Shown piece after piece: positions 15,516-25,681 of a DNA stretch of 64,000 bases; within the stretch, counting starts at the first letter, position 1, and the number at the start of each line of letters is the position of its first letter. Made by a program: the position numbers and the translations under genes. The notes under the pieces were generated by a model, which saw only the letters and a program-made list of their open reading frames with translations, made no database searches and was not told the origin of the DNA. The DNA comes from Mucilaginibacter sp. (GTDB taxonomy: Bacteria > Bacteroidota > Bacteroidia > Sphingobacteriales > Sphingobacteriaceae): NCBI RefSeq assembly GCF_025362475.1, contig NZ_JANYGH010000002.1:62001-126000 (forward strand). Direction: 5' to 3'.

Positions 15516-17978
15516 TTAGTTATTGTTGTTACTGCTACCTTCCTTCAAGTCGTCGTTGTTGATAGTCTTTTTAGGTTTTTTGGGTTTTGGTGTTGAAAGG
15601 CCGCCAAACTTATAGTTAAACGTGATTTCGATGCTCCGGTTATGCATAACGTTTACCGCGTTTTGGTTAATGTTGCCCGAGTTAACAACCGTAGGTATGC
15701 GGAATGCATTGGTTAAAAAGTTATCGCCGCCAATGCCGATACTGCCCTTTTTATTGGCAAACTTTTTATTGATACTCAGGTTATAAACGCTGAAATTGCC
15801 CTGGTAACCCTGTAGCTGGATCTGGCGGGAGCGGCGAAAGGCAAACGCCTGGATAGAATAACTATCAGAAAGATCATAGCTGCCAAACAAGCGGTAGCTA
15901 GCTACCATACCGTGATTTGAAGCCCGGAAAAGTGGATCGGGGTTTTGGTTATCAAGGTTTAAATAATAAAGATCCACGCCGCCGTTAATATTTAGCTTGT
16001 TGGTAAGCGCTAAGTTGGCAGATAGGCTCATGCCGTATGCATTTTGTTTCCCCAGGTTTTGAAAACTGGTTTTCACCGTGTCGCCACTGGTTGTCCTTAT
16101 CGTTTGTATAGCATCATTGGTGTTGCGCATAAACGCCGAAATATTGAAATGATTATTCTTGATATTAGTACTATAGGCCAGCTCAAAGTTGTTGGTGAAC
16201 TCTGGCTGTAGCCCGGGGTTCCCACTGGTTATATTTAAGGGATTTGAGGCTTGTATATTAGGATTCAGAAATTCAATTGACGGGCGCTGTATGCGGCGGT
16301 TATATCCCAATTTAATCATATCGCCGTTGTCGAATTTTTTGGAGATGTTTAGGCTGGGTACCAATATGCCATAGTTAGGGATATTAACGGCCGAGCCGCT
16401 CAGAAAATCGGCATTAATGCTGGTGTACTCGTAACGGGTGCCGGCTTTAATGGTGTAATTTTTAAAGGGAACAAAAGTAAAGGATACATAGCCAGCGGCA
16501 ACATTTTGCTTGTAATTAAAGGCATTTGAAAGGCTTGCCGATGAAACGGGTAAATAGTTAAGCGAAGAACCTGAAGCCGCCAGGTAAGCATAATCGCTCG
16601 TTACCGTCCGGATAATATCCTTAGCCCCAAATTCCAGCAATTGGTTTTTTGCAAGCGGTGTTTGATAGTCGGTTTCTAAAGTCAGTTCTTTATTGACACT
16701 GTTATTGTTGTTTTTTAGGCCACCGGTAATCGAGCCATCGGTTTGACTGAGAAAAAGGCTTTCAAAATTATTGTTGCGGTTGTTTTGGCTGTACTCGGTA
16801 AGCAAGCTAAACTCGCGGTCGGGCTTTGCGCCTGTTAGCGTATAGGTTAATGTGGCATCAACCGAGTTTGAATTATTTGTGATCTTGTTTTTCTGTAATG
16901 ATGAGCCGGTCAGTACATCATTTAAATAACTTTGGGTCAGAAAATTGTCCTGAACTGTGGGGTGGTTATTAGCCCCGAAAACAACGCCAAGGCTGAGTGA
17001 ATTATGCTCGTTTATATCATAGTCTAATCCCACATTATACCTGGCAAACAAATATTTATTATGCGTGCCGGCAGATTGAGTGGTTAAATAAGTGTCATTT
17101 GAAGTAAGGCTGTTTACTGTCTGACTGTTGCTGAATTCGCCTGGGATATTGTAGCCTGTGCGGCCAAACCCTCCAAGAGAAAAATTCATTTTGCCTACCT
17201 TGTAACCTCCGTTTAACCCAAGATCGCCTCCTCGTGTGCCAACTGCCGAATTGAGGTTCAGCGACATGCCTTGAAGTGTATTTTGTTTCAGTATGATATT
17301 AATGATGCCACCGGACCCTTCGGCGTCGTATTTAGCAGAGGGAGAAGTGATCACCTCTACGCTTTTGATCAGGTCGGCAGGAATTTGTTTTAAAGCGTCG
17401 GAAATACTTGCTGAAGCCATTGCCGATGGCTTACCGTTAATAAGAACTTTGATGTTCTGGCTACCTCTAACACTTACATTCCCATCTGGATCCACAGCTA
17501 CCATCGGAACGCGTTTCATAACATCGGTAGCATCGCCGCCACGGGTTGTGAGGTCACTTTCGGCGTTATATACCGTCCGGTCAATTTTTTCCTCAATCAA
17601 TGCTTTTTTGCTCGTAACCTGTACTTCTTTCAAGAGCCGGCTATCAGGGCTGAGCAGGATTTTACCCAACTTTAATAAGGTTCCATCAGTTACTTTAAGG
17701 TTAGAAATGGTTTTGTTGGCATAACTCAAAAAACTGATCTTTAATTGATAAGTGCCTTTGGGTAATTTTTCTAAAGTGAATTTTCCATCTGTACCTGTTA
17801 ATGAACCGGATATCAGTTTACCACTTACCTGGTCAAATACAGATATGGTTGCATAATCAACAGGTTTTTGGCTAAGCGAATCGATAACAGTACCGGCAAT
17901 ACTTGACGAGCCTGTATCACTGGCTCTTACCAATGTAAACGGTAGTAAGCATAACATTAAGAAGTATATTTTTTTCAT
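15516..17978 (-). CDS. TonB-dependent-type outer-membrane beta-barrel receptor
   Basis: The ATG at 17978 (Met-Lys-Lys-Ile-Tyr) gives a normal signal peptide; an in-frame Met 7 codons upstream is less likely. About 820 residues. A carboxypeptidase-like regulatory domain spans about 25-115. A plug with Val-Ile-Thr-Ser-Pro-Ser-Ala-Lys-Tyr-Asp-Ala-Glu-Gly follows near 220. A long barrel of the OMP_b-brl_3 family ends in Asn-Tyr-Lys-Phe-Gly-Gly-Leu plus a Lys/Pro-rich tail. The ligand is unknown. No SusD partner or sigma/anti-sigma pair is adjacent, so it is not a classic polysaccharide locus. Confidence 0.85.
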   Translation of the reverse strand: MKKIYFLMLCLLPFTLVRASDTGSSSIAGTVIDSLSQKPVDYATISVFDQVSGKLISGSLTGTDGKFTLEKLPKGTYQLKISFLSYANKTISNLKVTDGTLLKLGKILLSPDSRLLKEVQVTSKKALIEEKIDRTVYNAESDLTTRGGDATDVMKRVPMVAVDPDGNVSVRGSQNIKVLINGKPSAMASASISDALKQIPADLIKSVEVITSPSAKYDAEGSGGIINIILKQNTLQGMSLNLNSAVGTRGGDLGLNGGYKVGKMNFSLGGFGRTGYNIPGEFSNSQTVNSLTSNDTYLTTQSAGTHNKYLFARYNVGLDYDINEHNSLSLGVVFGANNHPTVQDNFLTQSYLNDVLTGSSLQKNKITNNSNSVDATLTYTLTGAKPDREFSLLTEYSQNNRNNNFESLFLSQTDGSITGGLKNNNNSVNKELTLETDYQTPLAKNQLLEFGAKDIIRTVTSDYAYLAASGSSLNYLPVSSASLSNAFNYKQNVAAGYVSFTFVPFKNYTIKAGTRYEYTSINADFLSGSAVNIPNYGILVPSLNISKKFDNGDMIKLGYNRRIQRPSIEFLNPNIQASNPLNITSGNPGLQPEFTNNFELAYSTNIKNNHFNISAFMRNTNDAIQTIRTTSGDTVKTSFQNLGKQNAYGMSLSANLALTNKLNINGGVDLYYLNLDNQNPDPLFRASNHGMVASYRLFGSYDLSDSYSIQAFAFRRSRQIQLQGYQGNFSVYNLSINKKFANKKGSIGIGGDNFLTNAFRIPTVVNSGNINQNAVNVMHNRSIEITFNYKFGGLSTPKPKKPKKTINNDDLKEGSSNNNN

Positions 17979-18444
17979 CGCTTTGGTTTTATGCTCCAAA
18001 TAAAAAGTAAATGACTCAACCTGTAAAATGCGATAGACCGTGGGAGGGAAATAATCGACGAAGAGCCGGTTAGCCCGGATGAAGCGTGAATTAGCCGGTG
18101 CCGAAACCTATTCATCGGTAAAATTGCCCCAATGGTCGACAGATGATTGTATATGGTCAATCAGACTCCGATGTAAAAACTATATTCCTGTTGATTTTCG
18201 AGACCCAATTTGCGGAGAGTTTTGGGGCGTTTGCCGGATATTTGTAAATTTTGAATGGGCGGATTCATAAATCAGCTTTTATTTACTATTTTAGTTTTTA
18301 AACCGGCTTTGGTCCGGCCTTGATTACTACGCTATCAACATACGGTCACATTCAAGTCCATTTATAATGGATTATTTACAGCTACTATTACACTGGTCCA
18401 TAGAAGTATATTTACCTATTTATTAATCATCAAAAACAAACGCA
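17979..18444. other. 466-bp intergenic region, divergent promoters expected
   Basis: This gap separates the minus-strand receptor gene from the plus-strand hydrolase gene and must hold both promoters. I see no convincing TAnnTTTG pair, repeat or hairpin. Short open frames here have no recognisable similarity. Confidence 0.5.
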
Positions 18445-19266
18445 ATGAGTAAGATTACAGTAAAAGACGGAACCGAAATTTATTACAAAGATTGGGGAAC
18501 CGGACAGCCAATTGTTTTTCATCACGGCTGGCCTTTATCGGGCGATGACTGGGACGCACAGATGATGTTTTTTCTTGGGCAGGGATTTAGGGTTATTGCC
18601 CATGACCGCCGCGGGCATGGAAGATCAAGCCAGGTTTCAGGCGGACACGACATGGATACCTATGCAGCCGATGTGGCCGAGCTAACCCAGGCACTTGATT
18701 TGAGAGATGCGATACACGTTGGGCACTCAACGGGTGGCGGCGAAGTTATCCATTATGTTGCAAAACATGGAAAAGGCCGGGTAGCCAAGGCTGTACTAAT
18801 CAGCGCGGTCCCTCCAATCATGGTACAATCTCAAAATAATCCTGACGGCGTTCCTATGGCTATTTTTGATGACATACGCGAGGGTACAGCATTTAACAGG
18901 GCCCAATTCTATGAAGATATTACGCTTCCATTTTATGGCTACAATCGTGAGGGAGCGAAAATATCGCAGGGAATCAGAGACAACTGGTGGCGCCAGGGAA
19001 TGATGGGCGGAGTAAAAGCGCATTATGATGGTGTTAAGGCTTTTTCAGAAACGGATTTTAAAGAAGACCTTAAAAGTGTGGATATTCCTGTGCTTGTTTT
19101 ACATGGCGAAGATGACCAGATCGTTCCATTTCACAATTCGGCAGCAAAGTCTATAAAGCTTTTAAAAAATGGAAAACTTATTTCCTATCCGGGTTTCCCC
19201 CATGGTATGCCGACTACAGAAGCCGCAACCATCAATAGGGATCTTTTGGCTTTTTTCAAATCATAA
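18445..19266 (+). CDS. alpha/beta hydrolase, non-haem chloroperoxidase type
   Basis: A 273-residue cytoplasmic enzyme with the oxyanion His-His-Gly-Trp-Pro motif near 31, the nucleophile elbow Gly-His-Ser-Thr-Gly-Gly near 94, an acidic residue in Gly-Glu-Asp-Asp-Gln near 222-226, and the catalytic His in Phe-Pro-His-Gly near 250. The pattern Asp-Arg-Arg-Gly-His-Gly-Arg-Ser is typical of cofactor-free haloperoxidases, which form peracids or hydrolyse esters. It is monocistronic and closed by the hairpin at 19331. Confidence 0.88.
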   Translation: MSKITVKDGTEIYYKDWGTGQPIVFHHGWPLSGDDWDAQMMFFLGQGFRVIAHDRRGHGRSSQVSGGHDMDTYAADVAELTQALDLRDAIHVGHSTGGGEVIHYVAKHGKGRVAKAVLISAVPPIMVQSQNNPDGVPMAIFDDIREGTAFNRAQFYEDITLPFYGYNREGAKISQGIRDNWWRQGMMGGVKAHYDGVKAFSETDFKEDLKSVDIPVLVLHGEDDQIVPFHNSAAKSIKLLKNGKLISYPGFPHGMPTTEAATINRDLLAFFKS

Positions 19267-19330
19267 ATAAAAAAGATACTTCATTTAAATTGCCGGCATT
19301 ATAAAGCTGGTAGTTTTTAAGTTAAAAAGC

Positions 19331-19363
19331 TAAGGCCTTGAAATTTAATATTTCAAGGCCTTA
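19331..19363 (+). terminator. terminator hairpin
   Basis: TAAGGCCTTGAAAT (19331-19344) pairs perfectly with ATTTCAAGGCCTTA (19350-19363) around a 5-nt loop. It lies 64 bp after the hydrolase stop and can serve both it and the convergent amidase gene. Confidence 0.8.
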
Positions 19364-19477
19364 TACATTTTGAAGCAGCCCTTGCCGGGACAATTTCCGA
19401 ACTATTATAGAGGACCCAAGAAAGGCCTCAATTTTTCGTAACGGCTCTAAAGCGATTTTCGACAAGACCAGGTATGC

Positions 19478-20380
19478 TTATTGACCGGGTTTTAAAGATA
19501 ACAGAGAGCTAAATATCCATCCTATGGTTTTAATGCTCCTTAATTTGCCCTCCACATTCTGCAATACTTCGGCCTGGCTATTTACCAGGTATACTTTACT
19601 CCATTGGCCGTTTGTTTCTATCAAGCCTACCTCATACCCTTTTGTTAATTTTTTAAGGACAGTGGCATTGGTAGAAAATGAATTTCTAAAATTCGTGTCT
19701 TCGGTATTTACAATATAAATTTTACCGGTGTTATTAGTACTGCCATATACATTCGCCTTAAATGTATCCCAGGGAAATGCCGGTCCGGGATCTGGCTTAC
19801 GCGCCGGAGAGATATCATCATGACCAACGGCTGCTATTAAATGATACGTATCAAATAATACTTTGCAAAGCTTGTATAGCGCCTGTAGCTGAGCATCAGG
19901 AAAGGTGCGCCATTGATGGTTGCTTTTACCTGTCCAAAACTTATGCTTGTGATCAATCTTTATAAACTTATCACCATCGGTAGCCGGATAAATTTTTACA
20001 CCATCATCTGTAGCTCGTTTAAAAGTATTATCTGCCAGCTTCTCTACAAAACCCGGGTTTACAATTTCTATCCCGATGGAATGAAAATTAAAATTATCTA
20101 CCCCATCCCAGGTGCTGGTACCCGCATGATTTGCCCGGTGATTAAAAGGTATCAGCTGGGTAATTGTGCCATCGGTATTTAACACAATATGTGCGGCAAT
20201 TTTATCAGGGTTCGATCGGGTATCCATAAACCAATCTATTGCTGATTGCGCAGTATCTGTGGCGGTGTAATGAATTACCAAATAATCAGGATCGATAGGA
20301 TCCCTGACATTTCCGGATTTAGAAATTTTTATTTTTTCAGTAGCGGAGTCGGCAACTAACCAGTGATCTGTAATTTTCAT
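19478..20380 (-). CDS. N-acetylmuramoyl-L-alanine amidase (AmpD-like) with SH3b-type tail
   Basis: This 300-residue protein lacks an obvious signal peptide. Residues about 30-215 are an Amidase_2 domain: His-Tyr-Thr-Ala-Thr supplies the first Zn ligand, Ala-His-Ile-Val a strand, Asn-His-Ala-Gly-Thr-Ser the second region, and Gly-His-Asp-Asp-Ile-Ser-Pro-Ala-Arg-Lys-x-Asp-Pro-Gly the C-terminal Zn site. Residues about 220-285 resemble an SH3b cell-wall-binding domain. It would cleave the amide between MurNAc and peptide stems. Cytoplasmic recycling or a lytic/effector role are both possible. Confidence 0.85.
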   Translation of the reverse strand: MKITDHWLVADSATEKIKISKSGNVRDPIDPDYLVIHYTATDTAQSAIDWFMDTRSNPDKIAAHIVLNTDGTITQLIPFNHRANHAGTSTWDGVDNFNFHSIGIEIVNPGFVEKLADNTFKRATDDGVKIYPATDGDKFIKIDHKHKFWTGKSNHQWRTFPDAQLQALYKLCKVLFDTYHLIAAVGHDDISPARKPDPGPAFPWDTFKANVYGSTNNTGKIYIVNTEDTNFRNSFSTNATVLKKLTKGYEVGLIETNGQWSKVYLVNSQAEVLQNVEGKLRSIKTIGWIFSSLLSLKPGQ

Positions 20381-20655
20381 AAGGGTGCAGGTAAGGTTTA
20401 AATAATTGATTGTCTTTGGTTTACTAAAGATAAATAGAATTAATAAAACATTGTAATCCCCAATCGTTTTTTAGATCTTTTTTATAATTGTACACAAATC
20501 TTATAAAAACCCGTTGATTGAATCGCGGTTATACCGGATGGTTTTCTGCTCCTGCCGTTTCAATCACAGCTTGCGTAACCAAAAGGTCTCATTATATTTG
20601 TACTTCAGGGTCTCAGATAAAAAGCCACTTCCTAAAATAATACAAGCTTACATCT

Positions 20656-22080
20656 ATGTCGCAATCAATTACTATAAAGGGTAAGGTATCTTCTTTTTTT
20701 TTGGTTTTAAAGCAAGCAATAAAGGGTAAGGAAGTTGACCTCACCTCCATCAGTATAAAAAGAGCAATTGTTTTATTGGCTATCCCCATGATGCTGGAAA
20801 TGGCCATGGAATCTGTTTTTGCCTTGGTCGACCTTTATTTTGTAGGTCATTTAAAAAACAGTAGTCACGCTATTCAAACAGTGGGATTAACGGAATCTGT
20901 ATTAACCGTAATATATTCATTGGCCATAGGTTTAAGTATGGCCGCAACAGCGGTTGTTGCACGCCGCATTGGTGAAAAAAATCCTGAAGCCGCCTCAAAG
21001 GCAGGAATGCAAACCATTGTAATTGCTGTGTTTATTAACTTGGCCATCAGTATTTTGGGATTTTTACATGCCAGAGACCTGCTTTTAATTATGGGAGCCT
21101 CCACAGAAACTGCCGATCATGGAACTCCATTCGTTCGCATTATGATGGGCGGCAGCCTCATCATTGTGCTGTTGTTTTTAATAAATGGTATTTTCAGGGG
21201 AGCCGGTAACGCCGCCGTAGCCATGCGCAGTTTGTGGATTGCTAATATGGCAAACATTATTTTATGCCCTATTTTTATCAGGGGGCTTGGTCCTATCCCG
21301 GCTTTTGGATTAACGGGAGCGGCGATAGCCACAAGCATTGGTCGCGGTTTGGGGGTTACCTACCAGATTTATAACTTATTTAATGGCAAAAATGCTTTAA
21401 AAATCCGGATAAGCTATTTTATACCCGACTGGCATCAGATTAAAGCGATCATTAAAATTGCGGCACCGGGTATTTTGCAATTTGTAATAGCCAGTTGCAG
21501 CTGGATATTTTTGGCCCAATTGGTTGCTACAACAGGTGGCGATCATGGTTCTGCGGGTTACCAAACGTCATTGCGGTTAATGATGTTCTTCCTGCTGCCA
21601 GCCTGGGGTTTGAGCAATGCGGCAGCGACATTAGTTGGGCAAAATTTAGGAGCCGGGCATGTGGACAGGGCAGAACAATCAGTGTTTCAAACTATAAAAT
21701 ATACAATTGTATTTTTAGGCATTGTGACCGTATTATTTTTAACCTGCGGGCATTTATTTGCCTCTTTTTTTACAGACGATGAGGCTGTTAAAAAAGTGGC
21801 CACCCGGTCTTTACAAATTTTAAGCGGCGGCTTTATTATTTACGGAGTGGGTATGGTTTTAACCAGTGCTTTTAATGGTGCCGGTGATACCTGGACACCT
21901 ACTAAAATTAACGTTTTTACATTTTGGTTATTCCAAATTCCTTTGGCTTATTTATTGGCCAAGTATTTTGCAATGGGGCCAACCGGCGTTTTTATTGCTA
22001 TCCCCTTTTCCGAAATTGGATTAAGTATAGCGGCTTACATATTGTTTAAGCGTGGAAAATGGAAGAAAACCATGGTTTAG
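20656..22080 (+). CDS. MATE-family efflux transporter
   Basis: A 474-residue membrane protein with twelve predicted helices in two MatE halves. The first half starts with Ala-Ile-Pro-Met-Met-Leu-Glu and Val-Asp-Leu-Tyr-Phe-Val-Gly. The second repeats the pattern at Ala-Ala-Pro-Gly-Ile-Leu-Gln and Ala-Ala-Thr-Leu-Val-Gly-Gln-Asn-Leu-Gly-Ala-Gly. Such pumps use Na+ or H+ to expel cationic drugs. The N-terminal 35 residues form an unusual cytoplasmic extension. It converges on the monooxygenase gene with 19 bp between stops. Confidence 0.88.
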   Translation: MSQSITIKGKVSSFFLVLKQAIKGKEVDLTSISIKRAIVLLAIPMMLEMAMESVFALVDLYFVGHLKNSSHAIQTVGLTESVLTVIYSLAIGLSMAATAVVARRIGEKNPEAASKAGMQTIVIAVFINLAISILGFLHARDLLLIMGASTETADHGTPFVRIMMGGSLIIVLLFLINGIFRGAGNAAVAMRSLWIANMANIILCPIFIRGLGPIPAFGLTGAAIATSIGRGLGVTYQIYNLFNGKNALKIRISYFIPDWHQIKAIIKIAAPGILQFVIASCSWIFLAQLVATTGGDHGSAGYQTSLRLMMFFLLPAWGLSNAAATLVGQNLGAGHVDRAEQSVFQTIKYTIVFLGIVTVLFLTCGHLFASFFTDDEAVKKVATRSLQILSGGFIIYGVGMVLTSAFNGAGDTWTPTKINVFTFWLFQIPLAYLLAKYFAMGPTGVFIAIPFSEIGLSIAAYILFKRGKWKKTMV

Positions 22081-22099
22081 TGCATCGTTCATTATGCGG

Positions 22100-23656
22100 C
22101 TAACATCGCTGATTACAAACAAACCAGCGACCGGCTGCCTTTTCCAGTTCGATGCAATCCGGGTTGTTATCACAAGCCCAGGCGATAATTCCATCAGGGC
22201 GTATCAGTACGGCGCTTACCGATACTCGGTCTTTTGCATTGCCTGAAATATACCTGATTTGGTTGCCATATTCACCCGCCAAAGTTTTAAGTGAATCATT
22301 CTTATCAAAATCAAGTAGTATCCCCTGGCCATCGTGCATTAGCTCAGCAATTTTTGCACCGTTTTCCAACTCAAAGTTGGGAGCGCTGTGACCTACCAGG
22401 GGGTGATGGCCACCGAGATTGTAATGTGTGAAAATGCCCCACACCCGTCCTGCAACATAGGTGGCACCATCGCGTGTATTCATAAGGTCGCGGATAATCG
22501 CGTTCAGGGCGCGGGCATACGGGTCTGGTTTCATGATAGCAACCTGGGCGCGTGACCAATCCAGCACTTGTGCGCCAATTGGGTGCCGTTCTGTATAATA
22601 ACTATCCAACAAACCCTCCGGCGCTTTCTCCCGGATGGTTGCGGCAAGCTTCCAGCCCAGGTTCATGGCGTCGCCCAGCCCAAGGTTGAGCCCCTGGCCT
22701 CCCAACGGTGCGTGAATGTGCGCGGCATCGCCGGCTAAAAGTATCCGTCCGTTGCGGTAAGTTGTGGCCTGCCTTGCCCGGTCAGTCCAGGTGGTTGCCA
22801 AATGCAGTGCGCTGATAGTAACATCGGTGTTTGAGATGCGGCGTAGCACCTCCTGCACGTGTTCAAGCGTGATTGGCTTTTCTGAATTATGAAAAGCCCC
22901 TCCATCAAAATCCTGTATCACCACGTAACCCGGCTGCGATTGCAGGTACATACCTGTTGATGTCACGTTTCGGCCCGGGCTCAGCTTCCAGGGGTCGGCA
23001 ATATCAACCTGGGTAGTGTAGCCGGTAAATTCCGGCTCCGTACCGGCGAATTCAAAACCGCCTGCTTTGCGAACAACACTCCGGCTTCCATCACAACCCA
23101 CAAGCCATTTACCCTTAAAGTATTGGTCGCCTGAGTTAACAGTCACCTCGTCCCCGGTTTGATGAAAGTGAGTAATGGCAAGCCCGCGCTTGATAACTAC
23201 CCCCAAAGCTTCTGCGCCGCGGGTCAGCACAGCCTCAAGCTCCTGCATTTCAGAAATTAAACTGGTGGGGGGCGAGTTTGGCAGGCGGTATCTCCATTGT
23301 GAGGTATCAATATCGCCGTCATGGAATGGAATGCCAGCGAAGTGCCCGACCTGACGGCGTGGCCCTTGTACGGCGTTTGAGTGTGGGTTTTTAAGGCGTT
23401 TATGTATCTCAAGTTCTTTTAGCAACCCACGGCGGTAAAGTGCTTCAATAGTAGTTGCCGAGAGTCCCCGTATCCCAAAAGGCATTTGCTTCAATGGCGA
23501 GTGCGGACTCTCCGCCTTTTCCAATATCAGGACTGAGCATTTGGCCAGGGCGAGTTCACAGGCGAGGAACAGACCTACAGGCCCTGCGCCGGAAATGATT
23601 ATATCGTGAGTAGAATGATTTTGTGCTGATTTCTTGCTTTCAGGTGTAACTTTCAT
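22100..23656 (-). CDS. FAD-dependent aromatic monooxygenase (TfdB/PheA type)
   Basis: The ATG at 23656 gives 518 residues; the longer frame to 23719 would overlap the upstream regulator gene. The FAD-binding dinucleotide fold shows Gly-Ala-Gly-Pro-Val-Gly-Leu near 23-29. Gly-Cys-Asp-Gly-Ser-Arg is the DG motif, and Ala-Gly-Asp-Ala-Ala-His-Ile-His the GD motif, followed by Gly-Gly-Gln-Gly-Leu-Asn. The C-terminus is a thioredoxin-like domain as in phenol hydroxylases and rifampicin or tetracycline-modifying enzymes. The substrate is unknown. It is probably controlled by the adjacent AraC regulator 40 bp upstream. Confidence 0.88.
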   Translation of the reverse strand: MKVTPESKKSAQNHSTHDIIISGAGPVGLFLACELALAKCSVLILEKAESPHSPLKQMPFGIRGLSATTIEALYRRGLLKELEIHKRLKNPHSNAVQGPRRQVGHFAGIPFHDGDIDTSQWRYRLPNSPPTSLISEMQELEAVLTRGAEALGVVIKRGLAITHFHQTGDEVTVNSGDQYFKGKWLVGCDGSRSVVRKAGGFEFAGTEPEFTGYTTQVDIADPWKLSPGRNVTSTGMYLQSQPGYVVIQDFDGGAFHNSEKPITLEHVQEVLRRISNTDVTISALHLATTWTDRARQATTYRNGRILLAGDAAHIHAPLGGQGLNLGLGDAMNLGWKLAATIREKAPEGLLDSYYTERHPIGAQVLDWSRAQVAIMKPDPYARALNAIIRDLMNTRDGATYVAGRVWGIFTHYNLGGHHPLVGHSAPNFELENGAKIAELMHDGQGILLDFDKNDSLKTLAGEYGNQIRYISGNAKDRVSVSAVLIRPDGIIAWACDNNPDCIELEKAAGRWFVCNQRC

Positions 23657-23696
23657 GTATAATGATTGAAACACAAAACTCTGGAATGCGCCTGCG

Positions 23697-24557
23697 TTAG
23701 GCTTGTATAAACGCGACAAAATCGCTGCTTACAGCCTGTTTTCCCTTCTTGGCCTTTCGTGCGAATGCCGCTGGCGTAGTACCGCTGTAGCGCTTAAATT
23801 CCCTGCTCAGGTGGGATTGATCTGTATAGCCCAGCTCATGAGCTAAGCCGGCAAGGTTTGAATTTGGATAAAGCCATAATTGATTTCGTACCTGCTCAAA
23901 GCGCATCAGACCAGACACGTCTTTAACAGTATAGCCAGAAGATTGCTTGAAGTTTCTTTCCAATGTACGCACCGTAGCATGAGCCGCCGCCGCTACCTGG
24001 CTTACCGGCATGGTGCCATTTGCTTCCCTCATAGCAATCCCGGCTTTGAATAGCATACTATCAATAGCAATCCCCGATCGTGCATTCAAGAAATACTGTT
24101 TTACCTCATCCAGCGCTTCATCTATCCTGCCAGCATGAATCCACTTGCTCAACGTGGATTGAAGCTGGGCAATAGGGTGCTCAAATATTTGCACCCCGTC
24201 TTTACCGGCCGGCAGTCCAAGCAAGTCGAACACGGTCCATGGAAAGCACCTGATACCAATGATCTCTAAACGATTTTTAGTGTAAAAAACAGCGGGTTGA
24301 TTGAGCAGCCCCATCATAAATGGCGATGGCAACGGCTGCAGGCCGCCATTGCGAGAAATGCAACAGGCGCTTCCGAAATGAAAAATAATTTCAGCGTAGC
24401 CATCAGGTTGTACCTCAAAACCCGATGGTAGTTCTCCGGAGTCTCTTCTGTTATACCAAAAGCACTTTATGATATCCCGTAATTCTTCAGGAGGTGCAAA
24501 TTCTTGGTGCTGCATTTTGAAAGATAGCATATTTGGGTCAAAAATAAAACGCCCCAA
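23697..24557 (-). CDS. AraC-family transcriptional regulator
   Basis: A 286-residue protein. Residues 1-150 form a DUF6597-like N-terminal sensory domain (Phe-Trp-Tyr-Asn-Arg, Asp-Gly-Tyr-Ala-Glu-Ile-Ile-Phe-His-Phe-Gly). The C-terminal HTH_18 domain carries Gly-Tyr-Thr-Asp-Gln-Ser-His-Leu-Ser-Arg-Glu-Phe and Ser-Gly-Thr-Thr-Pro. It is on the same strand as, and just upstream of, the monooxygenase gene, whose expression it probably controls. The start may instead be Met10 or Met15. Confidence 0.85.
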   Translation of the reverse strand: MGRFIFDPNMLSFKMQHQEFAPPEELRDIIKCFWYNRRDSGELPSGFEVQPDGYAEIIFHFGSACCISRNGGLQPLPSPFMMGLLNQPAVFYTKNRLEIIGIRCFPWTVFDLLGLPAGKDGVQIFEHPIAQLQSTLSKWIHAGRIDEALDEVKQYFLNARSGIAIDSMLFKAGIAMREANGTMPVSQVAAAAHATVRTLERNFKQSSGYTVKDVSGLMRFEQVRNQLWLYPNSNLAGLAHELGYTDQSHLSREFKRYSGTTPAAFARKAKKGKQAVSSDFVAFIQA

Positions 24558-24994
24558 ATTTTTCGATTTGAGGCTTTGCCTTTATTTGTAACCTTATTGG
24601 TCAATTCTCGAATTATTTTGTGGAGGAGTTGAGGACATTCGTTTTTTAGCAAATCTTTTTCAATGTTCGGTTTTTCTATTGGCCTTCCGTTGCTGTTGGT
24701 GCCTAAATCAGCAAATTAGTGGCGTTTGTTAATTCATTTCGTGCAGCAGCTGGTGTGTAGGAACATTGTATGATCAGAAACAATGGAGGCTGCTACAATT
24801 TCTTGTAACAGCCTTCATCTTTAAGTAGCCTTAGGTACACAAAGCATCAAGATTTTTTGAATCATTTTCGTAGAATGGCATCATTATAATATAAAATGTA
24901 GATAATTGTAATTGTTCATCTTACCAAAACATATTGAGATAAGAATTACATTTATTAGATATAGGGCTATTGCAGGTATACCTCAATTATTTAA
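24558..24994. other. 437-bp intergenic region with one hairpin
   Basis: This gap holds the divergent promoters of the AraC and Crp/Fnr regulator genes. GGCTGCTACAA (24788-24798) and TTGTAACAGCC (24803-24813) form an 11-bp stem with one mismatch, possibly a terminator or attenuator. I see nothing else. Confidence 0.5.
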
Positions 24995-25585
24995 ATGGAT
25001 AATCAGCAAACGATAATTAACTACGCGCGGAAACTAGTTCCGTTTTCGGATGAAGAAGCGGCAGTGTTTAAAGCTTCCTTTAAGGAAGTAAGGGTAAAAA
25101 AACGTCAGTTTATTATTCAACCTGATTTTACGGCTAAAAGCAGGTTTTTTGTACTCAATGGTTCGTTAAGGGCATATGTTATTAGTGACGATGGGCAAGA
25201 GCATACTATTCAGTTGGCAGTCGAGGACTGGTGGATATCCGATTATAATAGCTATATTTATCAGCAGCCTGCCCGCATGTTCGTCACCGCATTGGAGGAT
25301 TCTCTGTTATTGCAGATTACGTTTGAGAACGAAAGCCAGTTAAAAGCGGCAAATCATAAGTTTGAAACTTTTTTCCGAATATTGGCTGAACGTTCTGTTG
25401 CATTTATGCAAAGACGCCTTATTAGTAACCTGATGCAATCAGCAGAGCAGAGGTACGCATTATTTATAGAAAATTATCCGGGTATGGCTTTTCGGTTTCC
25501 GCAATATGTTATTGCTTCCTATCTGGGCATGACTACCGAATTTCTTTCGAAGATCCGCAATCAGCGTGTGAAGCCAAAATCTTGA
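24995..25585 (+). CDS. Crp/Fnr-family transcriptional regulator
   Basis: A 196-residue protein of normal length for the short Bacteroidota Crp/Fnr branch. Residues about 25-115 form a cyclic-nucleotide-like beta-barrel (Gly-Ser-Leu-Arg-Ala-Tyr, Trp-Trp-Ile-Ser-Asp-Tyr). The C-terminal winged helix carries Ile-Ala-Ser-Tyr-Leu-Gly-Met-Thr-Thr-Glu-Phe-Leu-Ser-Lys-Ile-Arg. The canonical cAMP-binding Arg-Thr pair and the four Cys of Fnr are absent. It precedes the SDR gene and probably regulates it. It is a possible but less likely reader of the operators at 28-63 kb. Confidence 0.88.
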   Translation: MDNQQTIINYARKLVPFSDEEAAVFKASFKEVRVKKRQFIIQPDFTAKSRFFVLNGSLRAYVISDDGQEHTIQLAVEDWWISDYNSYIYQQPARMFVTALEDSLLLQITFENESQLKAANHKFETFFRILAERSVAFMQRRLISNLMQSAEQRYALFIENYPGMAFRFPQYVIASYLGMTTEFLSKIRNQRVKPKS

Positions 25586-25681
25586 ACTACTTCAACTTGA
25601 TTTCCTAAGCTACTTCATCGTATGGGGGCTTATGAAACTCCAACTTTGCTATATCAAAAAAGAAATAATCAGATAAGTAAA

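Noticed and set aside
24995..25585. Crp/Fnr protein as the main reader of the island operators
   Set aside because: It is a short-branch regulator next to an SDR, far from the island and without such a site upstream; it cannot be fully excluded.
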